18,987 bases of DNA, from the NCBI GenBank assembly GCA_013202595.1, contig JABMPV010000462.1, positions 1-18,987 on the forward strand, in the 5' to 3' direction. This document shows positions 1 to 6,911 of the stretch, piece by piece (position 1 is the first letter of the stretch; each line of letters begins with the position of its first letter). The position numbers and the translations under genes are program-made. The stretch comes from a bacterium (GTDB taxonomy: Bacteria > Actinomycetota > Acidimicrobiia > Spongiisociales > UBA11373). The notes under the pieces were generated by a model. That model was not told the origin of the DNA, did not search any database, and saw nothing but the letters and a program-made list of their open reading frames with translations.

Positions 1-783
1 GGGGCGGCGCAGTCCAATCACTGCCGGGCGACGTCACTCGCGGCGGCCCGGGGGGGCATGCGATCGGTCCTGGCGCTGCGGACCCCCGACGGAGGGCCCG
101 CAGCGCCTGTCGGCAACCACCTGATCCACCGGTTGAGTGCGGATCAGATCGTCACCATCACGCCGGAGGCCTACGAGGATCGGACGGCTGTGATGGCCGC
201 GATCGCAGCCGACGAGGAGTCGAGGGGTCATCGCTGCTGGATCATCCCCGAAGGGGCCTCGGATGCTCTCGGGATGTTTGGCTTCGTGACGGCGATGAAG
301 GAACTCGCCCAGCAGTTCGACGCAGCGGGCATCACCCGGCCACCGACCATCTGGCATGCATCGTCATCGGGAGGCACCACGGCGGGGATCGGGTGGGCGG
401 TGGACCGGATGAAGTTGACCACGCCGATCATCGGTACATCGGTGGGCGATTCCGTCGAGTACATGTGGGCCAGGGTGTCGGAGGTTTGGGACGAAGCTAC
501 TGCTCTGTTCGGGGGGAAGCGCCCGGACCCGCCACTGGAACTCATCGACGACTACGTCGGCGGCGGCTATGGCGTCATCTCGCGTGAGGAACTGGCAGTG
601 CAGGTGGCGGCGACCAGGTCGACCGGACTGTTGTTCGACCCGACCTACACGGGAAAGGCACTGTTCGGCCTCCACCAGGAGATCGCAAAGGGCCGCTGGT
701 CGAGCGACGACCACGTCGTCTTCTGGCACACCGGAGGCGGCTTCGCCGTGTTCGCCCACGACTACGGGGATCTTCTCGACTGA
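1..783 (+). CDS. D-cysteine desulfhydrase / ACC deaminase-like PLP enzyme, 5' truncated by window
   Basis: The frame is open from base 1 with no upstream stop, so the gene begins outside the window; the ATG at 58 is internal. The visible part encodes about 260 residues. It starts with a G-A-x-Q-S-N-H-C-R segment typical of the PLP/substrate-binding loop of the D-cysteine desulfhydrase and 1-aminocyclopropane-1-carboxylate deaminase family. Further on are P-E-G-A-S-D-A-L-G (a phosphate-loop-like segment), S-S-S-G-G-T-T-A-G and, near the C-terminus, H-T-G-G-G-F-A-V-F-A. Family members are about 320-340 aa, so roughly 60-80 N-terminal residues are missing, including the Schiff-base lysine. The enzymes release ammonia from D-cysteine or ACC-like substrates in the cytoplasm; which substrate is used cannot be told from this sequence. 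It converges on the minus-strand gene fragment that ends at 853. Confidence 0.82.
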   Translation, partial: GAAQSNHCRATSLAAARGGMRSVLALRTPDGGPAAPVGNHLIHRLSADQIVTITPEAYEDRTAVMAAIAADEESRGHRCWIIPEGASDALGMFGFVTAMKELAQQFDAAGITRPPTIWHASSSGGTTAGIGWAVDRMKLTTPIIGTSVGDSVEYMWARVSEVWDEATALFGGKRPDPPLELIDDYVGGGYGVISREELAVQVAATRSTGLLFDPTYTGKALFGLHQEIAKGRWSSDDHVVFWHTGGGFAVFAHDYGDLLD

Positions 784-801
784 CGAGAGTGCCGCGTGAT
801 T

Positions 802-842
802 GGCCGATCGGTCGGCCCTGGACAATGACTCACCCGGGTGAG
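802..842. terminator. Palindromic convergent intergenic stretch, probable bidirectional terminator
   Basis: Between the plus gene ending at 783 and the minus fragment ending at 853 there is a 6-bp stem with a 4-nt loop (802-817, arms GGCCGA/TCGGCC). It is followed by a perfect 14-bp palindrome CTCACCCGGGTGAG at 829-842. Convergent placement suits transcription termination. There is no U-tract, so this is an inference from symmetry and position; the palindrome could also be a protein-binding site. Confidence 0.4.
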
Positions 843-852
843 GGTGCCTTCG

Positions 853-1065
853 CTACACGGATGAGTCGATTCCTGTGCGGTTGAAGGTGCAACCGACTGC
901 GTCGGCGACCAGGAATGCCGTCCATGCCGCGATCACGAGCCTGAAACCCCAGAAGGTGTCGGCGATCGACGCGACCTTCATCACGAGGCTGACCAACCAC
1001 AGCACGATCACCGTCCCGGCGATCATCACGGTGACGAGGCCGAGGATCTCCGGGAGACTGCTCAA
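853..1065 (-). pseudogene. Truncated DUF1295-like membrane protein (N-terminal fragment)
   Basis: This is a 70-codon frame starting with TTG, 13 bases after the stop of the SDR gene upstream on the same strand. It encodes a hydrophobic helix followed by L-W-L-V-S-L-V-M-K-V-A-S-I-A-D-T-F-W-G-F and a second hydrophobic stretch. The S-I-x-D-x-F-W-G signature with preceding helix matches the N-terminus of DUF1295 proteins (steroid-reductase/isoprenylcysteine-methyltransferase-like membrane proteins), which are normally about 250-270 aa. Here homology stops after about 55 residues and the frame ends in an unrelated tail (C-T-F-N-R-T-G), so it looks like a 3'-deleted relic. A small functional two-helix protein is possible. 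Recognition is by motif memory only. Confidence 0.5.
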
Positions 1066-1078
1066 GGAGTGAGGCGCC

Positions 1079-2518
1079 TCAGGAGGCGCATGAATATCCT
1101 CGCTCTTCTGCGGTTGCCGCGATCCGGCAGACCATCCTCGGGAAGATCACGCGGTGGAACGGCCACAGGCTGTACCAGTAGAGGCGGCCAAGGATTCCCC
1201 TGGGGCGAAAGCGGGCACGCTGGATCAGGTCCGAACCCTGCTCGGTCGGTTGGATCTGCCACTCGAGCCACGCTTCGCCCGGAAGTTTCATCTCGGCGTG
1301 GAGGCGAAGAAGTCGTTCGGATTCGATCCGATCCACCCTCCAGAAGTCAACCGCTTCACCCTCGTGCAGGTCCTCGGGGTGGCGCCGACCGCGGCGCAGA
1401 CCGACTCCTCCGACCACCTGATCCATGAGTCCCCTGATGGCCCATGCCCAGTTGAACGAGTAGTAGCCGACATCTCCTCCGATGCGGCTGAACGCCCAAT
1501 AGACCTGAGCGGGTGAGGCATCGGTCGGTACCACCCTGACGTCTTCGTAGACGGCGCCGCCCGACCACCGTGGATCGCCCTGAGTTGGCTGGGCAGGACC
1601 TGGCCCGGCATCCGACCAGCGCGTCTCCGGTCCCGCGGCGGTCCGCACCAGGGCCCGGGAGACGGCCTCGCGATAGGGCGTCTGCCTGTGGGGGAACACC
1701 TCTGCAGCGGGGCGGCCACTCACGACGACCTCGGTGCAGAGGCCGGAGATCAGTGCCCGCGCCGTCCGGGGTGGGAGCGGAGTGACCAGGCCGACCCAGA
1801 GAGACGAAAGACCGGGAGAGAGAACGGGCACCGGGACGATCAGGCGTTTCCTGAGGCCGGCCTCCTCTGCATAGACCTGCATCATCTTCTGGTACGTGAG
1901 GATGTCGGGTCCGCCCGCTTCGATCACATGGGACTCCGTGGAGTCCTCGGACACGGCCTGCCCGAGGATCTCGAGGATGTCGCGAACGGCGATCGGCTGG
2001 CATAGCGTCCTGACCCAGCGCGGCGTGGTCATCACGGGCAGGACCTCGGTGAGATACCGGAGCATCTCGAATGACAGCGACCCCGACCCGATCACGACTC
2101 CGGCGCGAACCTCGGTGACGGGTGTCTTCCCCGACGCCAGTACCGCACCGGCCTCGTGACGACTGGCCAGGTGCTTCGACGTGCCGAGACCACTGAGGTA
2201 GACGATCCTCTTGATGCCTGCTTCGTCTGCTGCATCACGGAAGTTGGCCGCCCCCGCCCGATCGGTCTCCGCGACGCCGCCAGGGGCCTCCAGCGAGTGC
2301 ACCAGGTACACGGCTGAGTCACACCCCTTGGCTGCGGACCGCAGACTGCCGATATCGAGGACGTCGCCCTGGAGGACTTCGACGGAGTCACGCCATTCCG
2401 AGGCATCGAGCTTTCCCGGATTGCGCGCCAGGCAGCGGACCTGATGGCCCTGTTCGAGCAGAAGAGGCACGAGACGGCCACCGATGTAGCCGGTCGACCC
2501 GGCGAGAAGGACACGCAC
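1079..2518 (-). CDS. SDR-family NAD(P)-binding oxidoreductase with C-terminal DUF2867 domain
   Basis: A 479-aa protein with a GTG start and no clear Shine-Dalgarno. Residues 3-14 hold the Rossmann dinucleotide loop G-S-T-G-Y-I-G-G typical of atypical/extended SDRs (NmrA/complex-I-39-kDa-like). D-V-L-D near residue 53 and Y-L-S-G-L-G near 108 fit the same fold. The region from about 315 to the end, with Y-Y-S-F-N-W-A-W-A-I-R-G, D-F-W-R-V-D-R, and G-R-L-Y-W-Y-S-L-W-P-F-H-R, matches DUF2867, a domain usually fused to such SDRs at this length (about 480 aa). The substrate is unknown; it is probably a cytosolic or membrane-associated reductase. It is divergent from the glycosyltransferase gene (66 bp apart) and its stop lies 13 bases before the DUF1295-like fragment, suggesting one transcript. 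Confidence 0.85.
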   Translation of the reverse strand: MRVLLAGSTGYIGGRLVPLLLEQGHQVRCLARNPGKLDASEWRDSVEVLQGDVLDIGSLRSAAKGCDSAVYLVHSLEAPGGVAETDRAGAANFRDAADEAGIKRIVYLSGLGTSKHLASRHEAGAVLASGKTPVTEVRAGVVIGSGSLSFEMLRYLTEVLPVMTTPRWVRTLCQPIAVRDILEILGQAVSEDSTESHVIEAGGPDILTYQKMMQVYAEEAGLRKRLIVPVPVLSPGLSSLWVGLVTPLPPRTARALISGLCTEVVVSGRPAAEVFPHRQTPYREAVSRALVRTAAGPETRWSDAGPGPAQPTQGDPRWSGGAVYEDVRVVPTDASPAQVYWAFSRIGGDVGYYSFNWAWAIRGLMDQVVGGVGLRRGRRHPEDLHEGEAVDFWRVDRIESERLLRLHAEMKLPGEAWLEWQIQPTEQGSDLIQRARFRPRGILGRLYWYSLWPFHRVIFPRMVCRIAATAEERGYSCAS

Positions 2519-2584
2519 GATGCGCGAGCGTAGGCATGCCCCGGCCGTTAGCCCGGACGCTCAGGTCGGCGGCTCGCCCGGCCG

Positions 2585-3790
2585 ATGAGTCATGAGGACC
2601 GCGAGCGAAGGACGACCTTGCCGGAGATGAACCAGGGACCGCCGCCGGTGCTGCGCGTGTGCCATGTGATCCACAACCTCGGACGAGGCGGTGCAGAGCG
2701 ACTGCTCGTCGAGTTGGCCGACGTCGCCCCCGGCGTCGGCATCGATCTGTCGGTGGTCGCCCTCATGGCGCTGCCTGATGACGGATACGCCAGCGACTTG
2801 CGTGACCGCGGCGTAGAGGTTCGGTCATTGGGCCTCGCATCCAGGTGGGATCCCAGGGCGTCGCGGCGACTGGCCCGCGAGATGGCCCGAATCGATCCTG
2901 ACCTCATCCATGCCCACCTCAAGCACGCCGACATGACCGTGTCTGCGGTCGCTCGCCGCATCGGGATTCCGTGGGTCTCGACCCTGCACGTCATCGAGGA
3001 CGAGGTGGGTCTGGTGGGTCGACTCAAGCGGTCGCTCGGGGCGAGGGCCAGGACGCGTGCGTCGGTCACCATCGCCGTGTCCGCTGCACTCGCCGATTGG
3101 TATCGGGAGACCTACCCCCGGGCTTCGAGTCGTTTGCGCGTGTTGGAGAACGGCGTGGCTGAACCACTCCCGGTGAGCGAAGTGGACCGGTCTGAGATCA
3201 GGAGCTCGCTGGGTGTGGGCCCCGGGAAGGTGATGGCGATCACCATTGCCATCATGCGACCCAAGAAGGGACACGACGACCTGCTGGATGCCTCGATCCT
3301 GCTGGCTCCCGAGGTTCCCGTGTCGTTCGTGCTCGCCGGATCCGGGCCTGAAGAGGAGCGCCTGCGCAACAGGGCGGCGCGGCTGGATCTCCCCGAGGGG
3401 CGAGTCGTGTTCGCCGGATTCCGCGAAGACGTCGACGATCTGCTGGCCGCCGCGGATATGGTTGTCCATCCGACCCATGCCGATGCTCTGCCGACAGCCC
3501 TCATCCATGCGCTCGGAGCGGCGCGACCGATCATTGCCTCCGACGTGGGTGGTGTGCGCGAGGTGGTCGGCGACGACACCGGGATCCTGGTGTCTCCGGG
3601 CGATCCTGCGGAACTCGCCGACGCCGTGGAGACGCTCGTCGACGATCCCGACGCCAGGAGGTGGATGGGCAAGGCCGGCAGAGAGCGCTTCGATGAACTG
3701 TTCGACTCCCGGGTCTGGGTGAGCCGGCTGAGGTCGCTCTACGACGACGTGTTGTCGCGTCCGACGAAGACAAAGGAGGGGCACCGCTAG
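2585..3790 (+). CDS. Family 4 glycosyltransferase (GT-B fold) with altered E-x7-E motif
   Basis: A 401-aa protein. Residues 23-44 (R-V-C-H-V-I-H-N-L-G-R-G-G-A-E-R) form the GT4 N-terminal acceptor-side loop. H-A-H-L-K-H near 109-114 and I-A-V-S-A-A-L near 163-169 are standard GT4 landmarks. The donor-binding half has the R-P-x-K-G-H-D segment (225-231), A-G-S-G-P-E-E-E (251-258) and S-D-V-G-G-V-R-E (319-326). The usual E-x7-E donor motif reads D300-x7-H308, so both acidic positions differ and the second is lost (codon CAT at 3506). It probably moves a sugar from a nucleotide sugar onto a lipid or glycan at the inner membrane face; donor and acceptor are unknown. The ATG at 2585 lacks a clear ribosome site; the ATG at 2627 is an alternative that would lose only 14 non-conserved residues. 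Confidence 0.85.
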   Translation: MSHEDRERRTTLPEMNQGPPPVLRVCHVIHNLGRGGAERLLVELADVAPGVGIDLSVVALMALPDDGYASDLRDRGVEVRSLGLASRWDPRASRRLAREMARIDPDLIHAHLKHADMTVSAVARRIGIPWVSTLHVIEDEVGLVGRLKRSLGARARTRASVTIAVSAALADWYRETYPRASSRLRVLENGVAEPLPVSEVDRSEIRSSLGVGPGKVMAITIAIMRPKKGHDDLLDASILLAPEVPVSFVLAGSGPEEERLRNRAARLDLPEGRVVFAGFREDVDDLLAAADMVVHPTHADALPTALIHALGAARPIIASDVGGVREVVGDDTGILVSPGDPAELADAVETLVDDPDARRWMGKAGRERFDELFDSRVWVSRLRSLYDDVLSRPTKTKEGHR

Positions 3791-3828
3791 GGTGCGGCTC
3801 GCCGGGAACTGCTCCGACGGAGTTGCAC

Positions 3829-5526
3829 ATGGCGGATCAGCCACCTCTTGAGACCCGACCGGCGCCGGCACCCTGGTTCCGGCGTCTGGCTGTCGTCGCG
3901 CTCGTTGCTCTGGGGGCCACCGCATGTGCCGGCAATGGCGGAGTCTTCGTCACCACCACGGTGTCTGAGGGGACCACGACTCTGCCCCAGGAGACGACCG
4001 CCACATCATCGCCCGGCTCTGCTGCGACGTCCTTCCCCCGAGGAGCAGTCGAGGCGTATTTGGAGGGCTGTGCAGGCGACGGCGACACCACGTTCTGCAC
4101 ATGCTCGATCAGGGAGTTCCAGGAGAGGCTCACGTTCGACGAGTTTCTCGCCCTCGACGAAACCGACCTCAGTGACAGCGCCGTGGTAACAGACGTCACG
4201 AGCGTGTGCCTGAGAGAGGTCGTCGCAGCCACATCTACGACCACCATCGTCGGTGCGACCACCACTACTACCACCGTCCCGCCCATGACACTCGACCTCG
4301 ATGGGACGATCGCTGTCGCCGTCTCGGACCTCGAGGCGTACTGGGCCGAGCAGATGCCCATCCACTACCAGGTCGAGTACCGCCCGATCGGCGAACTCAT
4401 CCCGTACTACCCCTCGACCGGTGACCTGCCCCGGTGTGGCGCCGAGGATCTGTCCAGGTCCGTGTATGAGGACAACGCCTTCTACTGCAATCCCAATGAC
4501 TTCATTGCGTGGGACGCAGAAGGTCTCATCCCCGATCTCTTCGAGGAGTTCGGCGACTTCGCCGTGTCTCTGGTCATGGCCCACGAATGGGGCCACGCCG
4601 TGCAGAATCGGGGGTCGGTCAGGGGCCCCACCATCGTCACCGAACTACAGGCAGACTGCTTCGCCGGCGCCTGGACGGGGGCCGCTGCTGCGGGTGATCG
4701 CACCCTGAGACTGTCGCCCGGCGACCTCGAAGAGGCGATGGCCGGCTACCTGCTGTTCCGCGACCCTCCGGGGACCTCACCCAATGACGAGGGTGCTCAT
4801 GGGACCGGTTTCGACAGGCTCAACGCGTTCCAGGACGGGTTCTTCGACGGTGTGGCCGCCTGTGTCCCCTATGTGACTTCGAGCGATGTCCCTGAGATAG
4901 TCGCTATCCCGATCACCCCCGAGGATGTCGCCACGGGCGGCGACCTCCCCTTTGACGACATCGCCCCGCTACTCGGTGATTCGCTCGAAGCGTTCTGGAC
5001 GATCACCTACCCGGAGATCTTTGACGGGGACTGGGTACCGGTCTCGACCGTGGTTCCATACTTCCCGTCGACCGGGGACCTGCCGGCGTGCGGGTTCGGG
5101 GTGCTCGACCCCTCCGAGTACGAGTACAACGCGTTCTACTGCCCCGACGGGGATTTCATCGCGTGGGATGCCGAGGAGTTGTTCCCCGACCTGTATCGCT
5201 CGATTGGAGACTTCGGGATCGGCATGGTCTTGGGGAATCAGTGGGCACTGGCGGCACTGACCCGCGCAGGCCTGCCGATCGAAGGGGTAGAGGCAGAACT
5301 CAGAGCCGACTGCCTGGCCGGTTCATGGACGGCGATGCTCGTCCCGTTCGAGAATCCGACGGGCATCGTCCTCTCGGCCGGCGATCTCGACGAGGGCATC
5401 TCCGGCTTCCTCACCCTGGGCGCCGATCCGTCTGCGGGGGATGTCGACCAGGCCACCCCCTTCGATCGCTTCAACGCCTTCCAGCAGGGGTTCTTCTCCG
5501 GCGCTGCGAGTTGCCTGGACCAGTGA
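3829..5526 (+). CDS. Lipoprotein with tandem neutral zinc metallopeptidase domains, second copy degenerate
   Basis: The start is taken at ATG 3829, with CGGAG six bases upstream, giving 565 aa; a TTG two codons earlier is less likely. Residues 17-33 are a short signal peptide ending G-A-T-A-C33, a lipobox. Threonine-rich linkers flank a small cysteine-bearing domain (about 70-125, C-x6-C-x-C pattern). The first peptidase domain (about 155-345) has H252-E-W-G-H256 and E272 in E-L-Q-A-D-C, matching the YpfJ-like Zn_peptidase family. The second (about 370-565) repeats the same landmarks (P-S-T-G-D-L-P-x-C-G, N-A-F-Y-C, D-F-I-A-W-D-A-E, R-F-N-A-F-Q-x-G-F-F) and keeps E490 in E-L-R-A-D-C. However, HEWGH has become N470-Q-W-A-L474, so it should not bind catalytic zinc. 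It is a surface-anchored putative protease with an internal pseudo-enzyme copy; the substrate is unknown. Confidence 0.85.
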   Translation: MADQPPLETRPAPAPWFRRLAVVALVALGATACAGNGGVFVTTTVSEGTTTLPQETTATSSPGSAATSFPRGAVEAYLEGCAGDGDTTFCTCSIREFQERLTFDEFLALDETDLSDSAVVTDVTSVCLREVVAATSTTTIVGATTTTTTVPPMTLDLDGTIAVAVSDLEAYWAEQMPIHYQVEYRPIGELIPYYPSTGDLPRCGAEDLSRSVYEDNAFYCNPNDFIAWDAEGLIPDLFEEFGDFAVSLVMAHEWGHAVQNRGSVRGPTIVTELQADCFAGAWTGAAAAGDRTLRLSPGDLEEAMAGYLLFRDPPGTSPNDEGAHGTGFDRLNAFQDGFFDGVAACVPYVTSSDVPEIVAIPITPEDVATGGDLPFDDIAPLLGDSLEAFWTITYPEIFDGDWVPVSTVVPYFPSTGDLPACGFGVLDPSEYEYNAFYCPDGDFIAWDAEELFPDLYRSIGDFGIGMVLGNQWALAALTRAGLPIEGVEAELRADCLAGSWTAMLVPFENPTGIVLSAGDLDEGISGFLTLGADPSAGDVDQATPFDRFNAFQQGFFSGAASCLDQ

Positions 5527-5564
5527 GCCTGATCCGATCGCCCGGTGAACCAGTGCACCGGTGA

Positions 5565-6413
5565 TTGGCCCGTTTCGTGCTGTGGACCTCCGCGGTGAGC
5601 CGTATCATCGCCCAGACGTCTCGGAGGTCGATGATCGCTGATGGCAGGGCCGTTCTGAGGCCCCTCTACCGCCTGTACGAGGACCGGTTGCTCCGGTCTC
5701 TCGACCGTTCCCGGATTCCGAAGCACGTCGGCGTCATCCACGACGGCCACCGTCGGTTCGCTCGTGAGACCGGTCTCCCGGACTACGAGGCCTCATATCG
5801 GGTAGGGATGGACAAGTTCGTCGAGTTCCTCGGATGGTGTGACGACCTAGATGTCAAGGCTGTCACCTGCTGGCTCCTGTCGCAGGCCAATCTCACGAGG
5901 CCCGCGTCCGAATTGGAGCCGTACTTCGATGTGCTGGTCGATCTGCTCCGGCGTCTGCCAGATATCGCAGGGGGCGATATCCACGTCAACGTCATCGGGA
6001 GCCTCGACATGCTCCCCGACCGGCTTCGGACCGCCGTCGATGAGGTTCGGGCGGCTTGTGACAACGGCGGTCGCAGGGTGACCATCGCTCTCGCCTATGC
6101 AGGCCGCCAGGAGATCGTCGATGCGTGCCGGGACCTGGTCGGACGACTGGCCGCCGAAGGTGTCGCCGCAGGGGAGTTGGCCGGGCACATCGATGCCGAT
6201 GCCCTCGCTTCGCATCTGTACACGGCCGACCTGCCCGACCCCGACCTCGTCATCCGAACGAGTGGGGAGTCACGGTTGTCCGGGTTCCTACTGTGGCAGG
6301 CCGCGTACGCCGAGTACTCCTTCGTAGACGTCTATTGGCCCGCCTTCAGAAGGGTCGACTTCCTCAGAGCCCTGCGCGATTTCACCCGTCGCGACCGCCG
6401 CTTCGGCCAGTAG
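5565..6413 (+). CDS. Short-chain cis-isoprenyl diphosphate synthase (Rv1086-like Z-FPP synthase)
   Basis: This is an undecaprenyl-pyrophosphate-synthase family enzyme that adds isopentenyl units in cis to an allylic diphosphate. It is 282 aa from TTG 5565, or 260 aa from ATG 5631, which has GGAGG only three bases upstream; the conserved fold begins at residue 53, so either start is possible. The C-terminal block P-D-P-D-L-V-I-R-T-S-G-E-S-R-L-S-G-F-L-L-W-Q and the W-P-A-F-R-x-V-D-F-L-R-A-L-R-D segment are very close to what I recall of mycobacterial Rv1086, a Z-farnesyl diphosphate synthase. S106, N109 and R112 (S71, N74, R77 in E. coli UppS) are kept. The family-defining D-G-N-x-R-W reads D60-G-H-R-R-F, an unusual N-to-H change. 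The expected product is a short-chain precursor for polyprenyl-phosphate carriers; the chain length is inferred. Confidence 0.85.
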   Translation: MARFVLWTSAVSRIIAQTSRRSMIADGRAVLRPLYRLYEDRLLRSLDRSRIPKHVGVIHDGHRRFARETGLPDYEASYRVGMDKFVEFLGWCDDLDVKAVTCWLLSQANLTRPASELEPYFDVLVDLLRRLPDIAGGDIHVNVIGSLDMLPDRLRTAVDEVRAACDNGGRRVTIALAYAGRQEIVDACRDLVGRLAAEGVAAGELAGHIDADALASHLYTADLPDPDLVIRTSGESRLSGFLLWQAAYAEYSFVDVYWPAFRRVDFLRALRDFTRRDRRFGQ

Positions 6414-6465
6414 GGATTCTCAGGGCCTTCCAATCGCTCGGAATCGGTGTGGAAACGGTTCCAAC

Positions 6466-6630
6466 TTGACCACCAATGGCGGGTTCGCACCGGCGACCGA
6501 GGCGCTTCCGTACACCGGAATGGCAACCAGGGAGTTGCTGATGCTGGCGGCTGCGCTGATAGCGGCAGGCATCCTGCTCATCGTGGCGGCGCGCCTGGGT
6601 GACCGGCGTCGGCGCTACCTGCGCCGCTGA
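6466..6630 (+). pseudogene. Orphan LPXTG cell-wall sorting signal (LPYTG + TM + Arg tail)
   Basis: A short frame, 54 codons from TTG 6466, lies 52 bases after the prenyltransferase stop. It encodes an A/T/P-containing lead, then L-P-Y-T-G, about 20 hydrophobic residues (L-L-M-L-A-A-A-L-I-A-A-G-I-L-L-I-V-A-A) and the tail R-L-G-D-R-R-R-R-Y-L-R-R. That is the complete tripartite sortase sorting signal of a cell-wall-anchored protein. There is no signal peptide and no ATG/GTG upstream in frame back to the stop at 6325, so it looks like the 3' end of a lost surface-protein gene, or a very small anchored protein whose start I cannot place. An ATG at 6520 lies after the motif and would exclude it. 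No sortase gene is in the window. Confidence 0.5.
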
Positions 6631-6662
6631 TCAAGCGTCACTATCGCTGTGGGGGTGCTGGT

Positions 6663-6678
6663 GACCCGGACCCGGGTC
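6663..6678. terminator. Hairpin between convergent small genes
   Basis: A 6-bp stem (GACCCG/CGGGTC) with a 4-nt loop sits between the plus-strand LPYTG frame (ends 6630) and the minus-strand small gene (ends 6691). Position and symmetry suggest a terminator for either strand. There is no U-tract, so confidence is low. Confidence 0.3.
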
Positions 6679-6690
6679 GTCGACACCCCG

Positions 6691-6843
6691 TCAGCAGCCG
6701 GGGTCTCCATGGTTGCCGCAGCAACTCGATCCCGTGCGCAGCTTCGTCAGGTTGTTCTTGAGTGTGCGTGACACCTTCTCCGCGAACGGCAGCTCGCTGT
6801 TCCTCCAATTGGAGAAGAAGTCACCAGGGGACGGCAAGGGCAT
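6691..6843 (-). CDS. Small cysteine-tailed protein ending CCGNHGDPGC, function unknown
   Basis: A 50-aa frame from ATG 6843, or 61 aa from GTG 6876, which has GGGAG eight bases upstream and is the better-supported ribosome site. The body is basic and aromatic (F-F-S-N-W-R-N-S-E-L-P-F-A-E-K-V, then L-K-N-N-L-T-K-L-R-T-G) and the protein ends C-C-G-N-H-G-D-P-G-C. Three cysteines and a histidine in the last ten residues suggest metal binding or a redox role, but this is inference. The pattern 'E-x-P-F...K...K-L-R-T-x-x-S-C-C-G-x-x-G-x-P-G-C' recalls short uncharacterised proteins I have seen in actinobacteria and Chloroflexi; I know no functional name. It lies 68 bases (or 35 with the GTG start) downstream of the histidine phosphatase on the same strand, so the two are probably co-transcribed. 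Confidence 0.6.
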   Translation of the reverse strand: MPLPSPGDFFSNWRNSELPFAEKVSRTLKNNLTKLRTGSSCCGNHGDPGC

Positions 6844-6911
6844 TGGGAGAGTGTGGCACGGTCCACAGCGGAGCACTCGGATCGCTCCCGTTCGGCCCGG
6901 GATGGAGCGGG

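Noticed and set aside
2825..3925. 366-codon minus-strand frame opposite the glycosyltransferase
   Set aside because: Its translation has no recognisable motif and it overlaps a well-supported GT4 gene.
6844..6876. C-G-P-C thioredoxin-like motif in the extended small protein (GTG start)
   Set aside because: It lies in the uncertain leader, without any thioredoxin fold around it, so it is probably coincidental or untranslated.
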